From positions 62,001-126,000 of the forward strand of contig CAKUFI010000001.1 of NCBI GenBank assembly GCA_934647305.1: a stretch of 64,000 nucleotides of DNA, given 5' to 3'. Shown piece by piece: positions 8,222 to 14,931 of this stretch. This DNA is from an uncultured Clostridia bacterium (GTDB lineage Bacteria; Bacillota; Clostridia; Christensenellales; Aristaeellaceae). Numbering within the stretch: the stretch's first letter is position 1; the number at the start of each line of letters is the position of its first letter. A model generated the notes under the pieces. It was not told the DNA's origin, made no database searches, and was given only the letters and a program-made list of their open reading frames with translations. The translations under genes were made by a program, and so were the position numbers.

Positions 8222-8605
8222 CTATAGAATGTTCGACAGCGTGAGGCGTTCGTCCTGCAGAAGGTGGGCGAGCGCCTCGCCCAGCAGCGCCATCGAGCGG
8301 TAGAAGTCGTCCACGTCCTTGATGGTCAGGTTCGCGTCCGCCTCGATCATCAACTCGGAAATCTCGTGCAGCAGGTCGTGAAAGGCCAGCATCTCGAGAT
8401 GAGGCTCCCGGGCCTTCCAGATCGCGGCCATCTCGGCGAGCTGCGAAAACGCGCCCTGCGTGTCGCCCGCCTCGAGTGTTTCCAGCACGCCCAGCCTTCG
8501 CACGTCCATCTCCTCAACCGTGCTTCGAATCAGCGCCGTGGAGGACAAACACAGTCCGATACTCACCGCCGCCACGACGATCAGCGCAATCCAGCTGCTC
8601 TTCAT
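8222..8605 (-). CDS. DUF4363 family protein
   Basis: A 127-residue protein with one N-terminal membrane helix (residues 5-27) and a helical extracytoplasmic domain with IWKAREPHLEMLAFHDLLHE near the middle, typical of DUF4363. Function is not established. Its start overlaps the stop of the DUF421 gene (TAATG), a pairing seen repeatedly in Firmicutes, so the two are translationally coupled and probably act together at the membrane. Confidence 0.75.
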   Translation of the reverse strand: MKSSWIALIVVAAVSIGLCLSSTALIRSTVEEMDVRRLGVLETLEAGDTQGAFSQLAEMAAIWKAREPHLEMLAFHDLLHEISELMIEADANLTIKDVDDFYRSMALLGEALAHLLQDERLTLSNIL

Positions 8606-9321
8606 TACCACTTCACCTCGCCCGGCGCAATCGCCTGAAACTGCCGCAGGTTGCCCTGCCTGTCCTGTATCGAGAGCCGCCCCTGCGTGTCCAGCACGCA
8701 CAGAAACACGCCCTCGGGGGCCAGGCCGCGCCCCGTCAGCTGCGCGCGGAGCCACTTTTTGTCCAGCTGTGCGCTTTGCAGGTTATTGTCCTGCACCCGC
8801 CCGTCCATAATCAGGATCATCGGCATGCCCTCGTAGCCTGGGTCGATGCCCATTTCACCGGTCTGCGGCGGGCGCCTGTCCGAAAAGGGAAAGGCGGAAA
8901 TTGTGCCGTTGGCCTCCATGATCGCGGTGCAGACCTCGCCCGGGTCGAGTATGCCGCAGGCGCGGATGCCCTCCAGCAGGTCGGAGAGCGTCAGGTTGAG
9001 TTTTTTCAGCTCGTCCTGCTGAATCACGCCCTTGGAGACGATCAGCGAGGGCTTGCCGCTGAGCAGGGCGCGCATCCGGTCGCTGCGCATGCAGGCCAGC
9101 GTGATCAGCGTGTGCACGATGAACAGTGCCGCCACAGGCAAAAGGCCGGTCAGAAGCGGCGTGGAGACGTCGCTCATGGGCGTGGACACCAGGTTGGCGA
9201 TCAGCATGACCATGACGAACTCATAGGGCTGGAACTGGCCGAGCTGCCGCTTGCCCATGGCGCGCATGGTCAGCATCAGAACCACATACAATAGGATGGC
9301 ACGGATGAAAATGGTCAGCAT
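8605..9321 (-). CDS. DUF421 domain membrane protein (YetF/YcaP family)
   Basis: A 238-residue protein with three N-terminal membrane helices (about residues 3-22, 33-52, 58-78) and the cytoplasmic DUF421 fold, which is usually two copies of a small alpha/beta unit. Landmarks are GKRQLGQFQPYEFV near residue 23 and GKPSLIVSKGVI near 89. B. subtilis relatives of this family have been linked to spore and stress phenotypes, but no biochemical role is firm. A GGAGG site precedes the start. It forms an operon with the DUF4363 gene. Confidence 0.85.
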   Translation of the reverse strand: MLTIFIRAILLYVVLMLTMRAMGKRQLGQFQPYEFVMVMLIANLVSTPMSDVSTPLLTGLLPVAALFIVHTLITLACMRSDRMRALLSGKPSLIVSKGVIQQDELKKLNLTLSDLLEGIRACGILDPGEVCTAIMEANGTISAFPFSDRRPPQTGEMGIDPGYEGMPMILIMDGRVQDNNLQSAQLDKKWLRAQLTGRGLAPEGVFLCVLDTQGRLSIQDRQGNLRQFQAIAPGEVKW

Positions 9322-9394
9322 GTTTTTCAGCCTCCTCTAATCCTCGATTATGCGCATTTTCATCAAATCTATTCGATGTATTCATCTCAGGGAC

Positions 9395-9423
9395 TTGATA
9401 TTTAGGGGAAAACTGGTTATACT
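9395..9423 (+). promoter_or_regulatory. Promoter of the zinc-ribbon gene
   Basis: TTGATA (9395-9400) and TATACT (9418-9423), spacer 17, 60 bases before the start codon. Confidence 0.7.
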
Positions 9424-9482
9424 GTACCTGTAAGCAGCCAAGGAAATTGACTGTATCGCCTGAAGATAGGGAGGTATCAGAG

Positions 9483-10073
9483 ATGGCATTTTTTGATGAT
9501 TTTTCGAAGCATATGGACAAGATAAAGAAGGGCGCGCAGAAGACTGCGGAGCTGGCCAGGATGCAGCACCAGGTCGCCGTCAAGCAGAGCGACTTTGAGA
9601 AGCTGTTCGGCGAGATCGGCAAGCTGTACTACAGCGAGCGCCAGCGCGGCGTGCAGCCCGACGCGACGATGGATGAACTGTGCGACAAGGTGGACGCACT
9701 CGCCGCCGAGATCAGCGGCCTGAAGAAGAAGATCGACGAGCTGCGCCAGGTCAACCGCTGCCCCGAATGCGGCGCGGAACAGCCCTCCGCCAACGCCTTC
9801 TGCTCCGCCTGCGGCGCGAAGCTGCCCGAGAAGAAGAAGGAAGAGCCGGTCAAGGCGCCTGAAGAAACGCCCGCCGAGGAGGAAAGCCGCGACGTGTACA
9901 TCAAGTGGCCGGACGGCAGCGTGAAGGAAGAGGAAAAGACCGAGGAAACGGCCGAGGAAGCCTCTGAAGAGGCGGCTGAGGCTGCACAGTCCGATTCCGC
10001 GGTCGAGCCCGAAGCGGCCGAGGAAACCGCCGAGGCGCCCAAAGAGGGAGCACACGAGGAAACTCACGAATAA
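9483..10073 (+). CDS. Coiled-coil zinc-ribbon protein with acidic tail
   Basis: A 196-residue soluble protein of unknown role. Residues 1-90 are helical and probably coiled coil, residues 93-111 form a zinc ribbon with CPEC and CSAC knuckles, and residues 117-196 are a disordered Glu/Ala/Pro tail with one short conserved-looking segment (YIKWPDGSV). The N-terminal half resembles a group of clostridial zinc-ribbon proteins of no assigned function. The start MAFFDD follows GGGAGGT. It has its own promoter and a terminator hairpin directly after, so it is monocistronic. Confidence 0.75.
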   Translation: MAFFDDFSKHMDKIKKGAQKTAELARMQHQVAVKQSDFEKLFGEIGKLYYSERQRGVQPDATMDELCDKVDALAAEISGLKKKIDELRQVNRCPECGAEQPSANAFCSACGAKLPEKKKEEPVKAPEETPAEEESRDVYIKWPDGSVKEEEKTEETAEEASEEAAEAAQSDSAVEPEAAEETAEAPKEGAHEETHE

Positions 10074-10090
10074 CTCGTAAGGAAATGAAA

Positions 10091-10115
10091 GGCGGCGGCT
10101 CGAAAGGGCCGCCGC
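10091..10115 (+). terminator. Terminator hairpin of the zinc-ribbon gene
   Basis: GGCGGCGGC and GCCGCCGC pair around TCGAAAGG. The T-run normally expected is replaced by the left end of the interspersed hairpin element. Confidence 0.6.
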
Positions 10116-10200
10116 TCAGTTTGTCAAAAAAGTTTTGACAAGCTGGTGGACAGGGAAGCGATTTTTTCTCTGGAAAATGGGATTTACAAAAATCGCCCCG
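10116..10200 (+). repeat. Interspersed hairpin element, copy 1 (internally deleted, right end lost)
   Basis: It begins TCAGTTTGTCAAAAA, then TTTTGACAAGCTGGTGGACA, and skips most of the interior before resuming at GATTTTTTCTCTGGAAAATG. Compared with copies 2 and 3 it lacks the central hairpins and the right terminal repeat. It lies between the convergent ends of the zinc-ribbon and E2-like genes. Confidence 0.7.
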
Positions 10201-10440
10201 TGTTCACGCTGTGCATTTGCACTGCCCGAATTGGCAACGCCGACCGTCAATCCACGGAGAATTCGGGAACTCGAATCTATGGTTACCGAATTCTCCGCCA
10301 GAACCGGCGGCAGCAAGTGGGTGCAGGCCCTGCCTGCCCAGAGAAATCAGCCGCTCCAATTATGGCGGCTGGTTTCGTGTTCTGTCCGGCGGCAGCAGGT
10401 GGCACTGCCGACCGGCCAGGCGGCTGAATGAATGCGCTTT
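10201..10440. other. Gene-free structured interval
   Basis: No gene is supported here. It contains a perfect 11-bp inverted repeat (GGAGAATTCGG at 10256-10266, complement at 10286-10296), a 12-bp stem with one mismatch (GAAATCAGCCGC and GCGGCTGGTTTC near 10345-10380), and two direct copies of CCGGCGGCAGCARGTGG about 79 bases apart. It may be the decayed remainder of the adjacent repeat or an unannotated structured RNA. Confidence 0.45.
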
Positions 10441-11337
10441 TCAGGCGTTGAGCTGCTTTTTGAGCTGCTCCACGCGCAAAAGCTCGCACTCGGTTATCAC
10501 GCGCTCGGGCGGGGCTTCGAGCAGGGAAGGGTTGTTGATGTACTTTTGCATGGCGGCGAAGGCCTTGGAATACACGCCGCCGGCGGCCACGCGCTCGTCG
10601 ATCACCACGCCCAGGGGCAGCACGCGCTTGCTGCGGCAGGTTCCGTCCGCGTTGACGTGCACCTGCTGCTCGGTCTTGCCCATGGCGACGAACACGCTGG
10701 TGGTGCCGAAGTTGTAGATGTGGTGGTAGATGTAGCCCATGCCGATCGAGGCCATGTTGCTGATGAACAGGCTGGTGTGGAAGGGACTGGCGTCGTGTAT
10801 GAGCTGGGGCATCATGTCGTGGTTATCCAGGAAGCGCACCAGCGCGACCACGAAGTTGGGCAGCATGGGCACGCCCAGCAGCGTGCGGGCCACCTTGTCG
10901 GTCAGGTTGGTATCCTGCGGCTTGCGCGCCTGCTCAATGGCCTCCTCGACCCGCTCGGTGACGTCGTAGATGGTATCATCGGGGTTGAACAGGATCTTGC
11001 ACAGCGACTCCTCGATCTCGTCGCCCACGCCCTTTTTCAGGGTGACGAAGGAGACGCAGATGTGGTTGCGGGAGTAGAGCCGCTTGTTGATGATGAAGCG
11101 GTTGATTTCGGGGTTCTCGCAGACCGTGCGCACGTAGGCGGCCAGTATCAGCGTCATGTAGGTGACGTTGCAGCCCTCCCTGCGCTTGTCGCGGATGTAG
11201 CGCGTCATGCCCTCGAAGTCCAGGTTCAGCCGGGTAAACACCTGCGCGTCGTCGCGGTGCGGCATGATGTAGGGGGTGAACTGAACGATGGGGTCGATAT
11301 TGCGCAGGCGGCGGCCGTCGTGGCGTTTTCCGAACAT
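10441..11337 (-). CDS. E2-like acyltransferase domain protein lacking the catalytic HxxxDG
   Basis: A 298-residue protein with the fold of the 2-oxoacid dehydrogenase E2 catalytic domain (chloramphenicol acetyltransferase superfamily). There is no lipoyl or E1/E3-binding domain. The usual DHRxxDG catalytic motif reads DERVAAG at residues 247-253, so the catalytic histidine and aspartate are both gone. No E1 or E3 gene is nearby. It is therefore unlikely to be a standard acyltransferase. The start is one of three in-frame ATGs within ten bases; MFGKRHD was chosen for its 10-base spacing from AAGGG. It has its own promoter. Confidence 0.75.
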   Translation of the reverse strand: MFGKRHDGRRLRNIDPIVQFTPYIMPHRDDAQVFTRLNLDFEGMTRYIRDKRREGCNVTYMTLILAAYVRTVCENPEINRFIINKRLYSRNHICVSFVTLKKGVGDEIEESLCKILFNPDDTIYDVTERVEEAIEQARKPQDTNLTDKVARTLLGVPMLPNFVVALVRFLDNHDMMPQLIHDASPFHTSLFISNMASIGMGYIYHHIYNFGTTSVFVAMGKTEQQVHVNADGTCRSKRVLPLGVVIDERVAAGGVYSKAFAAMQKYINNPSLLEAPPERVITECELLRVEQLKKQLNA

Positions 11338-11374
11338 GTGCATCATTCCCTTGCAGCAAGTTTCAATATGATTT

Positions 11375-11403
11375 ATTAAAACACAGATCGCGCAATTCGT
11401 CAA
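11375..11403 (-). promoter_or_regulatory. Promoter of the E2-like gene
   Basis: TTGACG (11403-11398) and TTTAAT (11380-11375) on the minus strand, spacer 17, about 38 bases before the start codon. Confidence 0.6.
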
Positions 11404-11435
11404 GTGCTTGTGTCGGAAAAGATGCTCCAATATGG

Positions 11436-11478
11436 CAAAAATAAGGCATACTTCATGAAGCTCTCATGAGGTATGCCT
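11436..11478 (-). terminator. Terminator of the alpha-fucosidase gene
   Basis: On the minus strand AGGCATACCTCATGA pairs with TCATGAAGTATGCCT (one mismatch) around a 5-base loop, followed by TATTTTTG. It lies 21 bases past the fucosidase stop codon. Confidence 0.85.
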
Positions 11479-11499
11479 CGTTCTCTAATCTGACGCCGC

Positions 11500-12816
11500 T
11501 TACTTCAGGAACAGCTCGATGACCGGCACGGGCGTGTTGGGCTTGACGGCGGGCAGGCGGATGACCAGCAGATCGCTTTCCTCGGGCAGCGCGTCGCCGA
11601 AGTGGTTCATTTTGCCCTCGTCAAAGAGCAGCTCGCTGCCGTCGTGCAGGAACTGAGCGTAGTCCACCTTGCCGGCCAGGCCGGGCAGCAGCAGGTGCGC
11701 GAAGGGGTAGGCGAACAGGTGCACGTACAGGCGCTTGCCGTCCTCGCTCTGGGTCAGGCGGCAGTCGGCGGGGGCCTTGAACTCGGGCTCGGCCATGGTG
11801 CAGCCGTAGATGGAGCGGGAGTTGTACTTCATCCAGTCGGCGTAGACCTTGAGCGCATCCTGTGCGCGCTGGTCGAAGTAGCCGCGGGAGGTGGGGCCGA
11901 CGTTCATCAGCAGGTTGCCGCCGAAGGCCACGGTGTTGACCAGCATGCGGATGAGCATCTCGGGGCTCTTCCAGGTCTGCTCGTCGCGGTAGTAGCCCCA
12001 GGAGCCGGAGAAGGTCTGGCAGGCCTCCCAGGTGACCAGCTCGCCGGTCTGCTCGTGGCGCACCCAGGCCATGGGCTGCCACTGCTCGGGCGTCCACAGA
12101 TCCTGCTCGATCTCGGTGCGGTTGTCGATGATGATGCCGGGCTGAAGCCTGCGGGCGGTGGCGATCAGCTCCTCGGCCTCCCAGTCGTCCTTGCCCTTGC
12201 CCTTCATCCATTCCTTGCCGGCCTCAGGCTTGCTTCCGCTGTAGGAAAAGTCGAACCACAGGATATCGATCTTGCCGTAGTTGGTCAGCAGCTCGGTGAC
12301 CTGATTGCGCATGTACTCGGCGTATTTGCGCATGTCGCGGCCCTCGCTCTGCTGCTGCGCGTCCGGATCGTTGCGGCGCGGGTGCAGCATGTCGATGGGG
12401 AAATCCGGGTGGTGCCAGTCGATCAGGGAATAGTAGAAGCCAATGCGCAGACCCTCGGCGCGGAAGGCGTCCACGTACTCGCGCACCAGGTCGCGCCCGG
12501 CGGGGGTGTTGGTGCACTTGTAGTCGGTGTACTGGGAGTCGAACATGCAGAAGCCCTCGTGGTGCTTGGTGGTCAGCACGACGTACTTCATGCCGGCCGC
12601 CTTCGCCTGGCGCGCCCACTCCTTCGGGTCGTACAGGTCGGGGTTGAAGTACTTGAAGTACTTGTCGTACTTTTCCTCGGGAATGCACTCGTGGTGCTTG
12701 ACCCACTCGTGGCGGGCGGGCATGGAATACAGGCCCCAGTGGATGAACATGCCGAAGCGGTCGTGGCGGAACCAGGCGGTGTCGCCGGGGGTCTTGCGGG
12801 TTACATAGCTGGACAT
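11500..12816 (-). CDS. Alpha-L-fucosidase, glycoside hydrolase family 29
   Basis: A 438-residue enzyme that releases terminal L-fucose from glycans with retention of configuration. GH29 hallmarks are RFGMFIHWGLYS near residue 20, KYVVLTTKHHEGFCMFDS near 77-94 (substrate-binding His pair), YYSLIDWHHPDFP near 128, and ILWFDFSY near 184, whose Asp is the nucleophile position. There is no signal peptide, so it acts in the cytoplasm on imported fucosides. Length fits the single-domain GH29 group without a C-terminal lectin domain. GGGAGG precedes the start. It is divergent from an AraC regulator, probably its controller, and has its own terminator. Confidence 0.92.
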   Translation of the reverse strand: MSSYVTRKTPGDTAWFRHDRFGMFIHWGLYSMPARHEWVKHHECIPEEKYDKYFKYFNPDLYDPKEWARQAKAAGMKYVVLTTKHHEGFCMFDSQYTDYKCTNTPAGRDLVREYVDAFRAEGLRIGFYYSLIDWHHPDFPIDMLHPRRNDPDAQQQSEGRDMRKYAEYMRNQVTELLTNYGKIDILWFDFSYSGSKPEAGKEWMKGKGKDDWEAEELIATARRLQPGIIIDNRTEIEQDLWTPEQWQPMAWVRHEQTGELVTWEACQTFSGSWGYYRDEQTWKSPEMLIRMLVNTVAFGGNLLMNVGPTSRGYFDQRAQDALKVYADWMKYNSRSIYGCTMAEPEFKAPADCRLTQSEDGKRLYVHLFAYPFAHLLLPGLAGKVDYAQFLHDGSELLFDEGKMNHFGDALPEESDLLVIRLPAVKPNTPVPVIELFLK

Positions 12817-12872
12817 GGCGTTTTCCTCCCTGTTTTATGAATTGGTGAAAATATGGATTTACGAATTCCCGG

Positions 12873-12900
12873 TTGCTTTTTCTGACAAAAAGAGTATAAT
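12873..12900 (+). promoter_or_regulatory. Promoter of the AraC regulator beside the fucosidase
   Basis: TTGCTT (12873-12878) and a consensus TATAAT (12895-12900), spacer 16. The opposite-strand fucosidase promoter must lie in the same 140 bases but no clear hexamers were found. Confidence 0.6.
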
Positions 12901-12955
12901 CAATTTCGGAACACAATGCAATGAACGAACGCGGAAAAAATATGGAGAAACCGGC

Positions 12956-13774
12956 ATGTATGACGTATGGAAGAACCAGGCGGCCTCCCGGATGTTCAAC
13001 AATCTGCGCCTGGAAATCATCGAAAGCGGCTACGCGAAGCTGGACAGCGTGTGGTGCTATCACGGGGTCTGCTCGCCCTTTTCAAGGCTGTACATCGTGC
13101 ACGCGGGCGACGGCATTGTCCACGCGGCGAACGGTCAGACGGCGCGCCTGCTGCCGGGCAGGGCGTATCTGCTGCCGGCCGGGCTGCCCATCGACCACTG
13201 GTGCGATACCTACCTGGAAAAGCTGTTTTTCCACCTGAAGCTGACGATGACCGACGGCTGCGACCTGTTCGAGCGGCACGGAAAAATCCTCGAAATGCCG
13301 ATTGAGCTGACGGAAATCGACCGCCTGAGCGCGCTGTATCACAGCAGCCGGCCGGAGAGCCTGGCCACGCTCCAGGCGGAGGTCTACGCCATGCTCGTGC
13401 GCATGATCGACTGCGCGGGCATTGCCGGCCTGGCGGCCAAGAGCTATTCGCCCGCAATCGCGCGCCTTTTTCCGCTGATCCAGTGCGACCTGTCCTCTAA
13501 GATGACCGTGAGGTCGCTGGCGCAGGCGCTCAACATGTCCGAAAGCACGCTGACCAAGCGCTTCCGGGCCGAGGTGGGCGTGCCGCTGGGCGGATACATC
13601 GACGACATGCTGCTGCAGCGCGCCCGGCAGCTGCTCCTGGGCACCGATCTGACCATCGGCCAGATTGCTGAGCAGCTGTGCTTCTGTGACCAGTTCTATT
13701 TTTCAAGGTACTTTCGCCAGCGCCAGGGTCTGACCCCCAGCGAGTACCGCCGCGCGCAGAAGCACCTGACATAA
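12956..13774 (+). CDS. AraC-family transcriptional regulator
   Basis: A 272-residue regulator. The N-terminal 130 residues form the cupin sensor (YIVHAGDGIVHAANGQTARLL is replaced here by short strands ending in LLPAGLPIDHW). The C-terminal domain has two helix-turn-helix units, TVRSLAQALNMSESTLTKRF and IGQIAEQLCFCDQFYFSRYF, then the usual GLTPSEYRR ending. Start MYDVWK follows GGAG at 8 bases; a longer frame upstream covers the promoter. Its divergent position suggests it senses a fucoside-derived signal and regulates the fucosidase. That link is positional inference. Confidence 0.9.
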   Translation: MYDVWKNQAASRMFNNLRLEIIESGYAKLDSVWCYHGVCSPFSRLYIVHAGDGIVHAANGQTARLLPGRAYLLPAGLPIDHWCDTYLEKLFFHLKLTMTDGCDLFERHGKILEMPIELTEIDRLSALYHSSRPESLATLQAEVYAMLVRMIDCAGIAGLAAKSYSPAIARLFPLIQCDLSSKMTVRSLAQALNMSESTLTKRFRAEVGVPLGGYIDDMLLQRARQLLLGTDLTIGQIAEQLCFCDQFYFSRYFRQRQGLTPSEYRRAQKHLT

Positions 13775-13780
13775 CAAAAG

Positions 13781-13807
13781 ACCGCCGCCCCCTGCGGGAC
13801 GACGGCC
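13781..13807. repeat. Direct repeat / terminator hairpin, left of element copy 2
   Basis: A 27-base GC-rich imperfect palindrome just after the AraC stop. It matches 14068-14094 at 26 of 27 positions in the same orientation. It should act as the terminator of the AraC gene. Confidence 0.75.
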
Positions 13808-14066
13808 TCAGACTGTCAAAAACCCCCGGAGAGCTCGAGAGGGCCGCAGCCCTCTCGAACTTCCAATCGTGCCCAGCGGCGTGTACGGTGGGCGCGGGAC
13901 GATTTTTGCGCCGGAAAATCCCATTTTCCAGAGCAAAAATCGTTTCCTTGCAGTTTTTGCGCCCGGAAATCTTTCGGATTTCAGCAAAAACTGGTGAGGG
14001 TGGCAGTGGCGGGGGAGCCTGCTTCCCCGTCCACCAGCTTGTCAAAACCTTTTTTTGACAAGCTGA
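13808..14066 (-). repeat. Interspersed hairpin element, copy 2
   Basis: A 259-base element with imperfect terminal inverted repeats (TCAGACTGTCAAAAA at the left, TTTTTGACAAGCTGA at the right). Inside are at least four hairpins, including CGATTTTTGC...GCAAAAATCG and TTCGAGAGGG...CCCTCTCGAG. It is closely similar to copy 3 in reverse orientation and carries no open frame of note. It lies between the convergent AraC and relQ genes. Confidence 0.8.
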
Positions 14067-14067
14067 G

Positions 14068-14094
14068 GCCGCCGCCCCCTGCGGGACGACGGCC
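14068..14094. repeat. Direct repeat / terminator hairpin, right of element copy 2
   Basis: Second copy of the 27-base hairpin, followed by TTTT on the plus strand. It lies 20 bases beyond the relQ stop codon and should act as the relQ terminator. Confidence 0.75.
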
Positions 14095-14114
14095 TTTTCA
14101 TACCTTGCGGGAGA

Positions 14115-14813
14115 TCAGTTCTGCGGGGTGACGTCGCGCAGCAGATTGACCGCCTTGTGGATGGCCTGCATGCGCGCGTCGGTGCTGGCGATGACGTCGG
14201 CGCAGTTCTTGAGCTCGTCGACGATGAAGCCGGGAATCTCGCTCTGCGCCTTGTAGTGCAGGCTGTGCTCAAGGCTGGCCCAGAAGTCCATGGCGACGGT
14301 GCGGATCTGTACCTCGACCGGGATGAACACCTTGCCGCTCGTGAGGTAGACCGGCACCTCCATCACCAGGTGCAGGCTGCGGTAGCCGTTGGCCTTGGGA
14401 TTTCTGATGTAGTCCTTTTCCTCGATCAGCTGGATGTCGTCCTGCTTTTTGAGCAGGCTGGCCAGCAGGTAGATGTCGTCCACGTAGCAGCAGATGATGC
14501 GTACGCCCGCGATGTCGCGCAGGCTCTTTTTTGCGTTGTTGAAGGAGATCGGAATGTTCCGCTCGCGCAGCTTGCGGATGATCGACTGGGGCGACTTGAC
14601 GCGCGAGCACATCGAGTGAATGGGGCTGGGCAGGCGCTTGGCGATGAATTCGTTGCCCAGCGTGTCCAGGCGCACGTTCATGATCTGTATGGCCGCCTGG
14701 TAGATGTTGCGCACCTGCGCGTACTCGGCAAACAGGTCCTTGATACCCGTTTCGAGCGCGGAAGCCTCGGCCGGGTCGCGGGAAAATGAGGGATTATTCA
14801 AAGAGGACTGCAT
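14115..14813 (-). CDS. relQ: Small alarmone synthetase, RelQ/YjbM family GTP pyrophosphokinase
   Basis: A 232-residue single-domain (p)ppGpp synthetase that transfers pyrophosphate from ATP to GDP or GTP. Synthetase motifs are RVKSPQSIIRKL, SLRDIAGVRI, NPKANGYRSLHL and EVQIRTVAMDFWASLEH. There is no hydrolase domain and no TGS/ACT region, and the length is that of RelQ proteins. The start MQSSLNN was chosen for its GGAGGT site; an ATG five codons upstream (14828) has a weaker one. Its promoter overlaps that of the divergent oxidoreductase-mnmG operon, so stress signalling and tRNA modification genes share one control region. Confidence 0.9.
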   Translation of the reverse strand: MQSSLNNPSFSRDPAEASALETGIKDLFAEYAQVRNIYQAAIQIMNVRLDTLGNEFIAKRLPSPIHSMCSRVKSPQSIIRKLRERNIPISFNNAKKSLRDIAGVRIICCYVDDIYLLASLLKKQDDIQLIEEKDYIRNPKANGYRSLHLVMEVPVYLTSGKVFIPVEVQIRTVAMDFWASLEHSLHYKAQSEIPGFIVDELKNCADVIASTDARMQAIHKAVNLLRDVTPQN

Positions 14814-14844
14814 CTCGCACACCTCCATAATTTTCTCCGTCTCT

Positions 14845-14873
14845 ATTATATAATACTCCGCATGAATTGACAA
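14845..14873 (-). promoter_or_regulatory. Promoter of relQ
   Basis: TTGTCA (14873-14868) and TATAAT (14850-14845) on the minus strand, spacer 17. The -35 box overlaps that of the divergent operon almost completely. Confidence 0.8.
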
Positions 14874-14895
14874 GTCCCTTTCGAAAAGGTATAAT
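14867..14895 (+). promoter_or_regulatory. Full-consensus promoter of the oxidoreductase-mnmG operon
   Basis: TTGACA (14867-14872) and TATAAT (14890-14895) with a 17-base spacer, a perfect sigma-A consensus, 36 bases before the first start codon. Confidence 0.85.
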
Positions 14896-14931
14896 TGTGC
14901 GGTAAAAGAAAAAGGGGGAGGATTGAATCTC

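Noticed and set aside
13781..14094. Possible CRISPR array
   Set aside because: The repeats are palindromic, occur only twice per site and bracket one long element rather than regular spacers; no cas gene is present.
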